From a virus: a stretch of DNA of 22,397 bases. The DNA is taken from IMG/VR virus record IMGVR_UViG_3300021142_001840, positions 1 through 22,397 of that record. The stretch is one strand, 5' to 3'. Under the pieces are notes generated by a model. It was not told the DNA's origin, did no database searches, and saw nothing but the letters and a program-made list of their open reading frames with translations. Shown in pieces: positions 14,016 through 21,771 of the stretch (positions are counted from its first letter, which is position 1; each line of letters starts with the position of its first letter). The position numbers and the translations under genes were made by a program.

Positions 14016-15381
14016 TTTGTAAATCTCTCATTAAGTTTTCGTACGGGTTTTGGTTAATAAACGTAGTAAGATGCTGTCGATTATAAATCAATACATCCTT
14101 TAGATTATAATACAAATCGTGTAATTTTTCAATCGGTAAATCATTTAGTTTCTTTATTTCTTGCTCAATCATCGACATGCGTTTTTCAGGATCTGTTTCG
14201 CTGTCATACTCCTCGTTAATATAAGGATGGAAAGTTTTAAATCCTAAACCTTGCAATGTTTTTAATGAATTGTAGTTGCCTACATATATAAATGGTTGCA
14301 AGTTTGCTATAGGTCGAAATGTTTTTTCTGAAATAAATGGACTATCACCGTCATGAAATCTTGTTTCGGATATAATATGAATATAGGTATTCAAATACAA
14401 ATCTTTTTTATTGTTGTTTGTTTGAAAATTAGTTTTTTCAGATTGACTAAGTGCCTGTGTATCAATTTCGTAAGGAAGAATTTGAGTCAGTTGTTTAGCA
14501 AATGCATCTACATCTACATCCTTGTAGTAAGTATTCCAGTATCGTATAGTGTCTAAAACTTCTATTTCACTTATCTTTTCAAGGAAACTGAATATACTAT
14601 TTGACAGTAAATTGTATTTTAATGCTATGTATCCAAGTGTTACTCTATGTTTTCGATTAGCAAGCTGTCTATTAAAACACAAAAATCTTTGAGGTCTAAT
14701 TACGCTAGGATCTAAATTATGTTCTCTAACATAATCTGACATATAACCAAGTCGATTAATGTGCGGGCGTGTCATAACTCGTTCAGCGTCTTCTCGAACA
14801 AATAAACTACCGCATGAGAATTTAATTTTAGAACTAGGAACAGAATAATCATTACCGGATGCAATGATAACATTGCTACCGTCTACTCCAATTGATTCTA
14901 GCATTGAGTCAAATTTTTCTATTTCATCGGGGTAGGTAATTGGATCGTGAACATAATTTATTACTAGTTTAACTTTTCCTAATTGCAAGTATTTTAATAT
15001 AGTTGGAGAAAATGTATCGTTAAAATAATATGTGTATTCTTTACCATCTAAACTAAAAGATTGTTGATCATATAAACGATTTAAATTAGTACGTATTTCT
15101 ATTGGGTATATGTATACAGCGCCGTCGTCTAATATTTGACTAGGAGAAACTATTTCATTGTTAGGATAATGCTGTTTAAAATACTTTAAAAAATTATTAT
15201 GGCTTCTAAATGGAAACTCAGGACCATTCATTATTGTTCGAACAGTATGTTCTGCCATAGATACATCCAACGGTTCAACAGTTCGTTTTATGTGTTCTAC
15301 TAACGCAGGGTGTATACCATTAGCCAATGGAACAACATCTTTACACCAGTTGTCGTATACTAATTTTAAAATGCGATCCAT
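14005..15381 (-). CDS. Glycosyltransferase-like protein with fucosyltransferase-type C-terminal motif
   Basis: 458 residues. The N-terminal part is unrecognised; the middle has RPQRFLCFNRQLANRKHR (229-246). The C-terminal part has FISEKTFRPIANLQPF (349-364), then GFKTFHPYINEEYDSE (380-395) and a helical tail with IYNRQHL. The S/T-E-K-x-F...P-I pattern resembles the nucleotide-sugar-binding motif at the C-terminus of GT10 fucosyltransferases. The gene at 16549-17955 carries the same C-terminal block, so the two are paralogues with different N-termini, suggesting the same donor and different acceptors. Overlaps of 11 and 16 bases with its neighbours put it in the coupled operon. GT assignment is by motif resemblance only. 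Confidence 0.75.
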   Translation of the reverse strand: MDRILKLVYDNWCKDVVPLANGIHPALVEHIKRTVEPLDVSMAEHTVRTIMNGPEFPFRSHNNFLKYFKQHYPNNEIVSPSQILDDGAVYIYPIEIRTNLNRLYDQQSFSLDGKEYTYYFNDTFSPTILKYLQLGKVKLVINYVHDPITYPDEIEKFDSMLESIGVDGSNVIIASGNDYSVPSSKIKFSCGSLFVREDAERVMTRPHINRLGYMSDYVREHNLDPSVIRPQRFLCFNRQLANRKHRVTLGYIALKYNLLSNSIFSFLEKISEIEVLDTIRYWNTYYKDVDVDAFAKQLTQILPYEIDTQALSQSEKTNFQTNNNKKDLYLNTYIHIISETRFHDGDSPFISEKTFRPIANLQPFIYVGNYNSLKTLQGLGFKTFHPYINEEYDSETDPEKRMSMIEQEIKKLNDLPIEKLHDLYYNLKDVLIYNRQHLTTFINQNPYENLMRDLQNGI

Positions 15382-15995
15382 TTTCCAGTTCCGTAATGCG
15401 GGTATTTTGATTTATAATTATAATGTATCACATCTCTAGGAATATCACGTTTGCCATTCCATGTTGCGTCAGTTGGTGTATAAGTCGATACTGCGTTATC
15501 TTCTACAATAAAGTATAAAGGCAAATCAAAGTTTCTAGCGTATTTGTGTACTTCGTAAAAGATACCGCTTTCAAAGCTCATGTCGCCTAAAAAGCACCAT
15601 ACCTTTTCTGTGCCATTGGTTCTTTTAATTTGTTGTGCTACACCTAAAGCAATTGATAGCGTACCGCCAACAATAGCACTACTGTAAAATTGTTCGTTAA
15701 TATTGCATACACTAATAGATTTACCCTTTAGAATTTCTTCAGTAATCCATTCAGGGGATATACCTTTAAGTAGGGCATGATAGTGCGAACGCCATGTAGA
15801 AAATACCCAATCAGTTGTTTCAATTCTTTTAAAGATTTCTATAAGTTCAGTTTCGTTACCGTTTGATAAATGCACCGGACCTCGAATCTTAGCATTTTCC
15901 CATAAGGATACAATAGAATCTTCAAAGTCTATTAGATTTTCTGTAGTGTAAGGAATATCTCTTTTAATAGGATATTGTTCTATATTTGTTATCAC
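15366..15995 (-). CDS. TPP-dependent E1-alpha-like subunit (PP domain)
   Basis: 209 residues matching the pyrophosphate-binding domain of E1-alpha. VFSTWRSHYHALLKG (64-78) corresponds to the TxxRxH..xLxxG motif, IVGGTLSIALGVA (108-120) to the G..G...P.a.G.A stretch, and GDMSFESGIFYEV (137-149) through EDNAVST (165-171) to the TPP/Mg motif GDGx(26)NN. The motif is altered: Met139 replaces the third glycine and Asp166 the first asparagine, but Asp138 and Asn167 are kept at the right spacing. It is shorter than usual E1-alpha (over 300 residues), lacking the C-terminal part. The start codon is GTG at 15995, overlapping the epimerase stop as GTGA, with AAGGA upstream. Its partner is the E1-beta-like gene at 7804-8343. 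No lipoyl E2 is present, so the acceptor may be a sugar. Confidence 0.83.
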   Translation of the reverse strand: MITNIEQYPIKRDIPYTTENLIDFEDSIVSLWENAKIRGPVHLSNGNETELIEIFKRIETTDWVFSTWRSHYHALLKGISPEWITEEILKGKSISVCNINEQFYSSAIVGGTLSIALGVAQQIKRTNGTEKVWCFLGDMSFESGIFYEVHKYARNFDLPLYFIVEDNAVSTYTPTDATWNGKRDIPRDVIHYNYKSKYPHYGTGKWIAF

Positions 15996-16537
15996 TTGTC
16001 ACGTCCTTGTAAGATAGGTGAATCAGTAGGCCATACTATTTTGAAATTTGAATCATCCCACTTTATTACACCTTGCTGATTTTCATTAACATATTCACCT
16101 TGGTAAAACAAACTGTAATGAAAAATGCAATCTGTTAGTGCATAATGCCCATTAGCAAACCCTGGAGGTATTAATACTTGATCTCTAGTATTTTCGGATA
16201 TTATGTAAGATTCCCATTTACCAAACGTTGCACTACCTTCTCGTGCATCAAGCACTACTAGATAAATGTCTCCGACTAGAGCTTGTACCAGTTTCCAAGT
16301 TTTATTGTCATAGTGTAATCCACGTAGGACATTCTTGTATGACTTTGAAAATCTAGTATGTACAGTAACATCATCCGGCAACAACTGATTAACTGGATGC
16401 GTACTAGAGTGATATGTAGTAAATATTTCTCCTCTATATTCTCTATACACCGCAGGAGAATAAACTGGAACTTCTTGTCCAAATGTTTTTAAATATGAAG
16501 TATCTACTGTGTGCCAGTTACTGTCTTTGTAATTCAT
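15992..16537 (-). CDS. rfbC: RmlC-like dTDP-4-dehydrorhamnose 3,5-epimerase family protein
   Basis: 181 residues, the normal length for the RmlC cupin family that epimerises 4-keto-6-deoxy NDP-sugars. Motifs: LRGLHYD (71-77, catalytic-type His75), KLVQALVGDIYLVVLDAR (82-99), IPPGFANGHYAL (123-134, His131), the FHYSLFYQGEY tyrosine region (139-149), and IKWDDSNFKIVWP (158-170, the usual w.dp...i.WP). All main residues are kept, so it is probably active. No rmlA, rmlB or rmlD is recognisable nearby by sequence, so the substrate may differ from the dTDP-rhamnose intermediate. It has no Shine-Dalgarno sequence, and an AATAAATA box lies just before the ATG in the only gap (11 bases) inside the long operon. 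Confidence 0.92.
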   Translation of the reverse strand: MNYKDSNWHTVDTSYLKTFGQEVPVYSPAVYREYRGEIFTTYHSSTHPVNQLLPDDVTVHTRFSKSYKNVLRGLHYDNKTWKLVQALVGDIYLVVLDAREGSATFGKWESYIISENTRDQVLIPPGFANGHYALTDCIFHYSLFYQGEYVNENQQGVIKWDDSNFKIVWPTDSPILQGRDK

Positions 16538-16541
16538 TGGA

Positions 16542-16549
16542 TATTTATT
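16542..16549 (-). promoter_or_regulatory. Late-promoter-like AATAAATA inside the long operon
   Basis: On the minus strand AATAAATATCC precedes the rfbC-like ATG at 16537, overlapping the stop of the gene at 16549. The predicted start is within one base of the ATG. It could let the downstream sugar genes be expressed late, but a chance AT-rich match is possible. Confidence 0.35.
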
Positions 16550-17955
16550 TACTGAGTTCTTTGGTGCAAATATTTTATCAGCTCAATACTGGTAGGATCG
16601 TTCTTATGTAGTTCCAATAGTAAATTACGATTGTGTACGAAGATATCCTCCATTTGCCAATACCAATTGTGTATTTCATCTTTAGACATAGCACATAATC
16701 TAGCAATTTCTTTGTAGATCATATTTACTCGTCGCCCTTCATTTAGCTCGGAGTCGTAACTTTCGTCTATAAAAGGACTAAATGTTTTAAACCCTATGCT
16801 CCTTAGTAGGGCTAATGCTCCAGGGTATGCTACAAACAGAAAAGGTTGAAAGTTAGCAATAGGTTTAAAAACTTTTTCAGTTAGCGATTTATGTTCACCA
16901 TGCACAAAAGTTTCTGTACAGATGTAAAAATAACTGTTAGCATGTGGAGTAGGATCTTTATCAGTCCATGCACTTACATATTCGTGCCTATTATTACCTT
17001 CATTTTGTAATGTGTATGGTGTAGAATCGCATATTTGTTTAACAGAGTCGATATTAAAATCTAATTGATAAACATTTTTATAATACTCGATTGTTCTAGG
17101 ATCAAGATGTAGTTTAGTTAAACAAGACCAATCCCCAATACGCAATAACCCATCTGACGCCATTTTGTATAACAATGCTAGTCTATGGTGTCGGGTATTT
17201 CTAATTTTAAATAAGAAATGATTAGGTCGCTTAACATTACGACTGTTATTAAATTGTTCAGGACTTACACTATAAGTAGGATTTTGAAAAAAATAATTTG
17301 AAGATTGGCACATTACATAGCACCAATTATGTACTTCTAATCTTCTTTCATGTGGTGCGAACCAAGACTCATAAAGCTCTTTGCCATTAAATGTATTAAA
17401 TGCTAAAATAACTTGTTCTTTTGGAATTCCGCTTTGCTTTAATGCCTCATGTAAATTTTGATAAGTTTCTTTTTCTATAAAGTTTTCTTGAGCATAGTCA
17501 ATGAATATAACAGCACGTCTGTTTTGTGCATCTTGTAATGCTTCTTCAGACATGTGTTTCCAAAAATATTCACCATTTAATTTACTTCCAGGTTTTAAAT
17601 TAACTCCTACAAATTCATTTAAATGCGGAGTTATTTTAATAAGGTAAATGTATTTGTCTACTTGCTTTTTACCAAAGTACAATGAGTTCTCAACAATATC
17701 TAAATTCTCAGCATAAGTGAATGCATTAAAGTGAGAACCGTTATGTCTAATACTGCTTGGCCAATCACCAAATTTTTTATTAAAAATAGATTGGGTAACG
17801 TTACTAGCACCTGGATCAGTAAAACAATTATCCCTATCCTGATTAGAATATTGACTGTTTAAATAGTTTAGAATTGTGTATTCAGGTGCAAGTGCATTAG
17901 GTACAATAAAGTTTGGGAATACATAATCGTATAAAAAGTTTAATTGATATTTCAT
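16549..17955 (-). CDS. Glycosyltransferase-like protein, paralogue of the 14005 gene
   Basis: 468 residues. The N-terminal 230 residues are unrecognised, with FIDYAQENF (151-159) and VILAFNTFNG (182-191) as strand-like segments. The middle FLFKIRNTRHHRLALLYKM (247-265) parallels FLCFNRQ...HR of the 14005 gene. The C-terminal SLTEKVFKPIANFQPF (357-372), GFKTFSPFIDESYDSE (388-403) and the following helices with HNRNLLLEL match the other protein almost residue for residue, and resemble the donor-binding E-K motif of GT10 fucosyltransferases. Cytoplasmic, with no signal or membrane segment. It overlaps the radical SAM gene by 4 bases and precedes the rfbC-like gene. Function by resemblance only. 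Confidence 0.75.
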   Translation of the reverse strand: MKYQLNFLYDYVFPNFIVPNALAPEYTILNYLNSQYSNQDRDNCFTDPGASNVTQSIFNKKFGDWPSSIRHNGSHFNAFTYAENLDIVENSLYFGKKQVDKYIYLIKITPHLNEFVGVNLKPGSKLNGEYFWKHMSEEALQDAQNRRAVIFIDYAQENFIEKETYQNLHEALKQSGIPKEQVILAFNTFNGKELYESWFAPHERRLEVHNWCYVMCQSSNYFFQNPTYSVSPEQFNNSRNVKRPNHFLFKIRNTRHHRLALLYKMASDGLLRIGDWSCLTKLHLDPRTIEYYKNVYQLDFNIDSVKQICDSTPYTLQNEGNNRHEYVSAWTDKDPTPHANSYFYICTETFVHGEHKSLTEKVFKPIANFQPFLFVAYPGALALLRSIGFKTFSPFIDESYDSELNEGRRVNMIYKEIARLCAMSKDEIHNWYWQMEDIFVHNRNLLLELHKNDPTSIELIKYLHQRTQ

Positions 17956-19313
17956 AATGCTTTACAGAAATAATAAAATTCTTCCATTTCAGGAAAGGTA
18001 GCTAAAAAATTAGTACCGCGTCTACGATCATGCTCGTCAACAAATATAACAAAATCTTTTCTATTTTTTATAATATCAGAATCTTTATTTGATAAAAAGA
18101 TTTCGTATGTACGCTTCATTCGTTCGACTTCTAATCGATCAAACCCTAGATAAGTATCTGTTGTTTTACCTTCTGCATGTGCTTCAACAAAGTCTACATG
18201 CTCTTTAATTGTTGCGGCAAAGTCTTCTGTTAAGATAAAAATAGATTGGTGTGGAGGCCAACGCAAGTATGGAATATCTAAAAGTACAGCAGTCTGTTTG
18301 TATTCAGGTTTATAATATTGCGTCTTAAGTCTTAATACATCTTGTAAAAACTTAGTATAACTAGGAACACTAAGAGCATTGTATGTGCTCATAATAGTAA
18401 ATCCTACTCCAGGCACTTCTGTAAGCACACGTTCTATGTTAGCAATCCATTGAACATAATCCATACCATTACGGATATATTCTGCCTGGGCACCGTGTGC
18501 CTCTGCGCTAGTAAAGATTTTAAATCTTTTAACTTTACCTTGTATTAGCTTTATCTTTTCAATAAACTTATCTAGTATATCATCGGGTGGACACATATTA
18601 GCATTGATGCTAAAGTCTAAGTTTGGATTAGGATTATCAATTATATAATCTAATATCTTAAAAGTGTTTTTGTTTAGTAAAGGTTCGCCACCGGTGATAC
18701 GGAAATGTTCAAGCTCGCGATAAGCAGTAGGCCACCACGCCCAAAAAGCATCGACATAGGGATTCTCATCCTTATGCGGTATAGGCATTTGGTCAGTTTG
18801 TTTAAGCCAATCTAAGTTATTAAAGTTTCCTGATGTAGGATATGGACCAAACTTTTCAATTTCTTCCATCCAACGTGAGCTAACATTGGGCGCACAATAA
18901 CTGCATTTGAAGTTACATACATTGCCAAAACTAACTTCAACATAGCTAGGAACAGCATCATGGTCCCACGGCTTGCTAACAATATCTGGTATATGTGGAG
19001 CGGCCCACTTGTCAGCACTTTTAAAAATTCTATCGCTTAGTGAATTGCTGTTATCTTCAACACGCCAACAATAGTCGCATTCCTTTGGACGCTCACCGTT
19101 CAGCATCATTTTACGTTGTTCTTTTTTGAACTTAGTATTATGTAATGCTGACGGATTAGCTGTTAGTTCTTCCAATGGTATTTTATGCGGAGCAGGGTGA
19201 TGACAACTATGATTATGCCCTGTTTGAAGATGTAAGGTTACTTGCTTCCATTTTGCCGCGCAAAACGATGGACTAATACTATTTAGGTCATCTCTAAATT
19301 TGTTTATGTCCAT
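17952..19313 (-). CDS. Radical SAM protein with twitch-type extra cysteines
   Basis: 453 residues. The 4Fe-4S/SAM motif C-x3-C-x2-C is CNFKCSYC (133-140), preceded by a VEVSFGN strand and followed by RITGGEPLL (205-213), both hallmarks of radical SAM enzymes. Extra cysteines precede the core: Cys18, Cys37, and the ECDYCW pair (Cys79, Cys82), fitting a second cluster of the shortened SPASM (twitch) kind, here apparently N-terminal. The C-terminal region (about 330-450) is unassigned. Such proteins modify peptides, sugars or nucleosides; the position between GT-like genes suggests sugar or glycan chemistry, but a peptide target cannot be excluded. It overlaps its neighbours by 10 and 4 bases. 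Family is firm, substrate unknown. Confidence 0.93.
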   Translation of the reverse strand: MDINKFRDDLNSISPSFCAAKWKQVTLHLQTGHNHSCHHPAPHKIPLEELTANPSALHNTKFKKEQRKMMLNGERPKECDYCWRVEDNSNSLSDRIFKSADKWAAPHIPDIVSKPWDHDAVPSYVEVSFGNVCNFKCSYCAPNVSSRWMEEIEKFGPYPTSGNFNNLDWLKQTDQMPIPHKDENPYVDAFWAWWPTAYRELEHFRITGGEPLLNKNTFKILDYIIDNPNPNLDFSINANMCPPDDILDKFIEKIKLIQGKVKRFKIFTSAEAHGAQAEYIRNGMDYVQWIANIERVLTEVPGVGFTIMSTYNALSVPSYTKFLQDVLRLKTQYYKPEYKQTAVLLDIPYLRWPPHQSIFILTEDFAATIKEHVDFVEAHAEGKTTDTYLGFDRLEVERMKRTYEIFLSNKDSDIIKNRKDFVIFVDEHDRRRGTNFLATFPEMEEFYYFCKAL

Positions 19314-20131
19314 AGGCTCTGACGGATCTTAATAAGACGAATCATCATAGCTTCGTCTTCTGCTTCGTAAGCCTCTTCCATTTTATGCATCTTGTCCATA
19401 GCAACACGGCTCATCTCGGCAAGCTCGGGACTTTTGTCTTTACTAAAACTTAGTCGACCACCATTGGCTAGACGTGCGGCTTCACAATACGCAGTCCAGC
19501 CACTTGCTTCCATTGGCTCAGGACGATTACGATACACAGTAGTCCACCAAGTGTAAAGCTCGATAATTTCTTTTGCGGCAGTAGCTTGATAAGTTAGGAC
19601 AGCTTCGTGCTTCTTATCATCGTCGAGGAACTCTTCGTTAGTAAGAGTAGAGGCCCAATTCAAGTAAGCCATACCAGCCTCTGGACTACGCCAAGTGCGC
19701 CAACGCAACCAGCCACTACGCCACCATGGAGTTTTGAACTTCTTACGTTCTTCGTCATTCCACATTACATAATGCCACGCTTGTTCGATTTCAACAAAGT
19801 TAACAAGTTCGTTAAAAAGACAAGGGAGAAACCTATTGCCAACGTCACTCCAACGGCCAGGGCGGATATCACGAGGGTGAGCAGTAAGAGCGTGACTCTT
19901 ACTAACCCAACGATTGTTGATGTAATATCTGACGTCATTTAATCTCTCCGGTATGTAAAGGAAGAATCCTTGAATGTTATCAAGCAATTCTTCTGCGACC
20001 CAATAACGAAAGTTATGTCGCATTTGAGCAGTGGTGCGCCACTCGTCCCACTCTTCACTAGTTGCCGCACTTAGTTTTTCAGTACCGCGAATCCAGTCGG
20101 CAAATTTTGTACATGACCAATAATTTCTCAT
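19304..20131 (-). CDS. Trp-rich conserved phage protein, unknown function
   Basis: 275 residues with very high tryptophan content, for example FKTPWWRSGWLRWRTW at about 132-147. A conserved-looking core, FRYWVAEELLDNIQGF (41-56) and VRYYINNRWVSKSHAL (67-82), is one I have seen in uncharacterised large-phage proteins but cannot give a function. Mostly helical, with a Glu/Met-rich C-terminal helix (about 237-262). No nucleotide-binding or metal motif is visible. Its start overlaps the stop of the small membrane protein as ATGA and its end overlaps the radical SAM gene by 10 bases, so it belongs to the ligase-led operon and is probably expressed early. Confidence 0.85.
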   Translation of the reverse strand: MRNYWSCTKFADWIRGTEKLSAATSEEWDEWRTTAQMRHNFRYWVAEELLDNIQGFFLYIPERLNDVRYYINNRWVSKSHALTAHPRDIRPGRWSDVGNRFLPCLFNELVNFVEIEQAWHYVMWNDEERKKFKTPWWRSGWLRWRTWRSPEAGMAYLNWASTLTNEEFLDDDKKHEAVLTYQATAAKEIIELYTWWTTVYRNRPEPMEASGWTAYCEAARLANGGRLSFSKDKSPELAEMSRVAMDKMHKMEEAYEAEDEAMMIRLIKIRQSLWT

Positions 20132-20385
20132 ATGTTTACTCTGTTGTTTGTCGGCTCCGGCAATGTGTCATCATCGTCACATGGCACAAGTCGTCCGTCT
20201 TTACTTAAAAATGTAGTTCCCCAAACATTACCGTTATGTTCAAATTCTACATACACTTGTCCGTATGCGCAGAATCTACGTGTGTGTACGTCATCGTTAG
20301 TACTTAGTATATCGCCAATAGGCCATACTAGCATAGCGATTACACATACAACTAGTAACGCTAACATCTTTTGAAACTTACTCAC
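20128..20385 (-). CDS. Small single-pass membrane protein
   Basis: About 85 residues. The GTG at 20385 is preferred as start: it sits one base past the ligase stop, AGGTGA (20402-20397) lies 11 bases upstream, and it yields a natural (M)SKFQK basic N-terminus. A TTG at 20409 would add eight residues. A membrane helix follows (residues about 7-24, MLALLVVCVIAMLVWPIG), then an outside-type domain of 60 residues with two cysteines (RRFCAYG and LVPCDDDD) that could form a disulfide, and an acidic cluster. The topology suggests an inner-membrane-anchored periplasmic domain; a spanin, superinfection-exclusion or lipoprotein-like role is possible but unproven (no lipobox is seen). It lies between the ligase and the Trp-rich protein genes. 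Confidence 0.75.
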   Translation of the reverse strand: MSKFQKMLALLVVCVIAMLVWPIGDILSTNDDVHTRRFCAYGQVYVEFEHNGNVWGTTFLSKDGRLVPCDDDDTLPEPTNNRVNI

Positions 20386-20386
20386 A

Positions 20387-21712
20387 TTAAATCTTTTCAC
20401 CTGGCACAAATCCTCTAAATCCTTTAAATCTTGGGAACCGCAAACTATATGTTCCGTCTTGATTCTGTGTTACAGCGTCTGCCCTAACTTCAACAATATT
20501 TCCGCTAAGACTACTACGGCTACTCCAAAAAGTATCACGATCAGCATCAGTGAAGCCACTGCCAACGTTGACTCTGATTTGTCTTCCATCATCTTCTCCC
20601 TCGCATACTAGCGCACCAAGTTTACCTACATTTTTACCTGTACCTTCCTCTACTGCTACTACTGCTAAACTAACCTCAATGAATGGCTTCAACTTCAACC
20701 ATGCTGTACTACGTTTACATTCATACCCGGCATCTGGATCCTTAATCATAATACCTTCGTAACCACCGTCTATGGCCTTTTGATTAATATCTTTGAAACG
20801 TGTTTGTCCTTCTTCTGTATCCAAATCAACTAGTTCATTGGCAACATAAGTTACATTAGGAATCAAATGCTGATTAGTCTCAACCCAAAACTTAACCATA
20901 CTACTACGAGTAGTTTGATCCTTATCATAAAATCCTTTTTCAAAATCTTCCAATGGTAGTACATCGAACAAGTTGAGGATAGCATCACCTGCTTCTACAT
21001 TGTCCTTGCGATGTACTTGCTTCATTAAGTCTTGGAAACTAGACGACATAATCTCGCCATCCAGTACAACATCCATGCTCTTGCTAGAACCTTTTTGTTT
21101 AATTACTGAACTAATCTGTTCTGCTATGTGAGGGAAGTTAGCAAGTTCCTTACCGTTACGACTAAACATGTCCACGCGGCCGTCAGCGCGAACGATAGTA
21201 ATAACACGGACACCGTCAAGTTTAACTTCAATAAGTTTCTTGCCGGCAACTTTAGCTTCGTGATTAGCACTGTCATGAGCAAGCTGACAACCAAAAATGG
21301 GAATAGCATACTGAGCATATTTCTTCTCCACTACTTTGTTTATTGTTTTTTCGCTTACACCGCAACGTAAGTCTTTAATAAGGATACGACGATACCAGCC
21401 ATTCCACTCTCGTTTAGTGGCTGATTTCATCATGGATGCAACCATATCTCTTGCAGTATTCCCGGTGACATTACGAGTAACGAAGCCAGTAAGAGCGAGA
21501 GTAAAACTATCCCAAGGTAAGCCAGCACCATCCTCATCTTGTTTCTCCGGTATTTGTTTAAGACCAAAAGTAATCATTGGATCCAGTGCAAGGCGGCATC
21601 CTTCAAAAAATTCATCACACCCTTCTTTGGCAATAGCTTCAATAATGCCTTCTTTATTAAGACGACTAGGATGACTTTCCAAACTCCAAATGTGACTAGC
21701 ACAAACACTCAT
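20387..21712 (-). CDS. ATP-dependent DNA ligase, T4 type
   Basis: 441 residues. Seals nicks via an enzyme-adenylate. Motif I is KLDGVR (164-169, Lys164 adenylated); then SRNGKE (184-189), LDGE (217-220, motif III), GYEGIMIK (317-324, motif IV) and AWLKLK (337-342, motif V). The C-terminal OB fold follows, with the basic RFPRFKGFRG (425-434). The N-terminal domain of 160 residues resembles that of T4 gp30, including a helix-rich start and WNGWYRRILIKDLRCGVSEK (103-122), the typical R.LL..LR.G..EK region. It is probably used for replication, repair and recombination of phage DNA. First gene of a 15-gene co-directional chain behind a perfect sigma-70 promoter; ribosome site TTGGAG. Confidence 0.95.
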   Translation of the reverse strand: MSVCASHIWSLESHPSRLNKEGIIEAIAKEGCDEFFEGCRLALDPMITFGLKQIPEKQDEDGAGLPWDSFTLALTGFVTRNVTGNTARDMVASMMKSATKREWNGWYRRILIKDLRCGVSEKTINKVVEKKYAQYAIPIFGCQLAHDSANHEAKVAGKKLIEVKLDGVRVITIVRADGRVDMFSRNGKELANFPHIAEQISSVIKQKGSSKSMDVVLDGEIMSSSFQDLMKQVHRKDNVEAGDAILNLFDVLPLEDFEKGFYDKDQTTRSSMVKFWVETNQHLIPNVTYVANELVDLDTEEGQTRFKDINQKAIDGGYEGIMIKDPDAGYECKRSTAWLKLKPFIEVSLAVVAVEEGTGKNVGKLGALVCEGEDDGRQIRVNVGSGFTDADRDTFWSSRSSLSGNIVEVRADAVTQNQDGTYSLRFPRFKGFRGFVPGEKI

Positions 21713-21730
21713 AGCGGCTCCAATAATTAA

Positions 21731-21771
21731 CTGTATCTATGTATTATACAGTCTAATTATCAGTATGTCAA
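21731..21771 (-). promoter_or_regulatory. Perfect consensus sigma-70 promoter of the ligase-led operon
   Basis: On the minus strand TTGACA (21771-21766), a 17-base spacer and TATAAT (21748-21743). The -35 lies inside the last codons of the upstream metalloprotease gene. An inverted repeat CTGTAT (21731-21736) / ATACAG (21746-21751) overlaps the -10. Confidence 0.88.
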
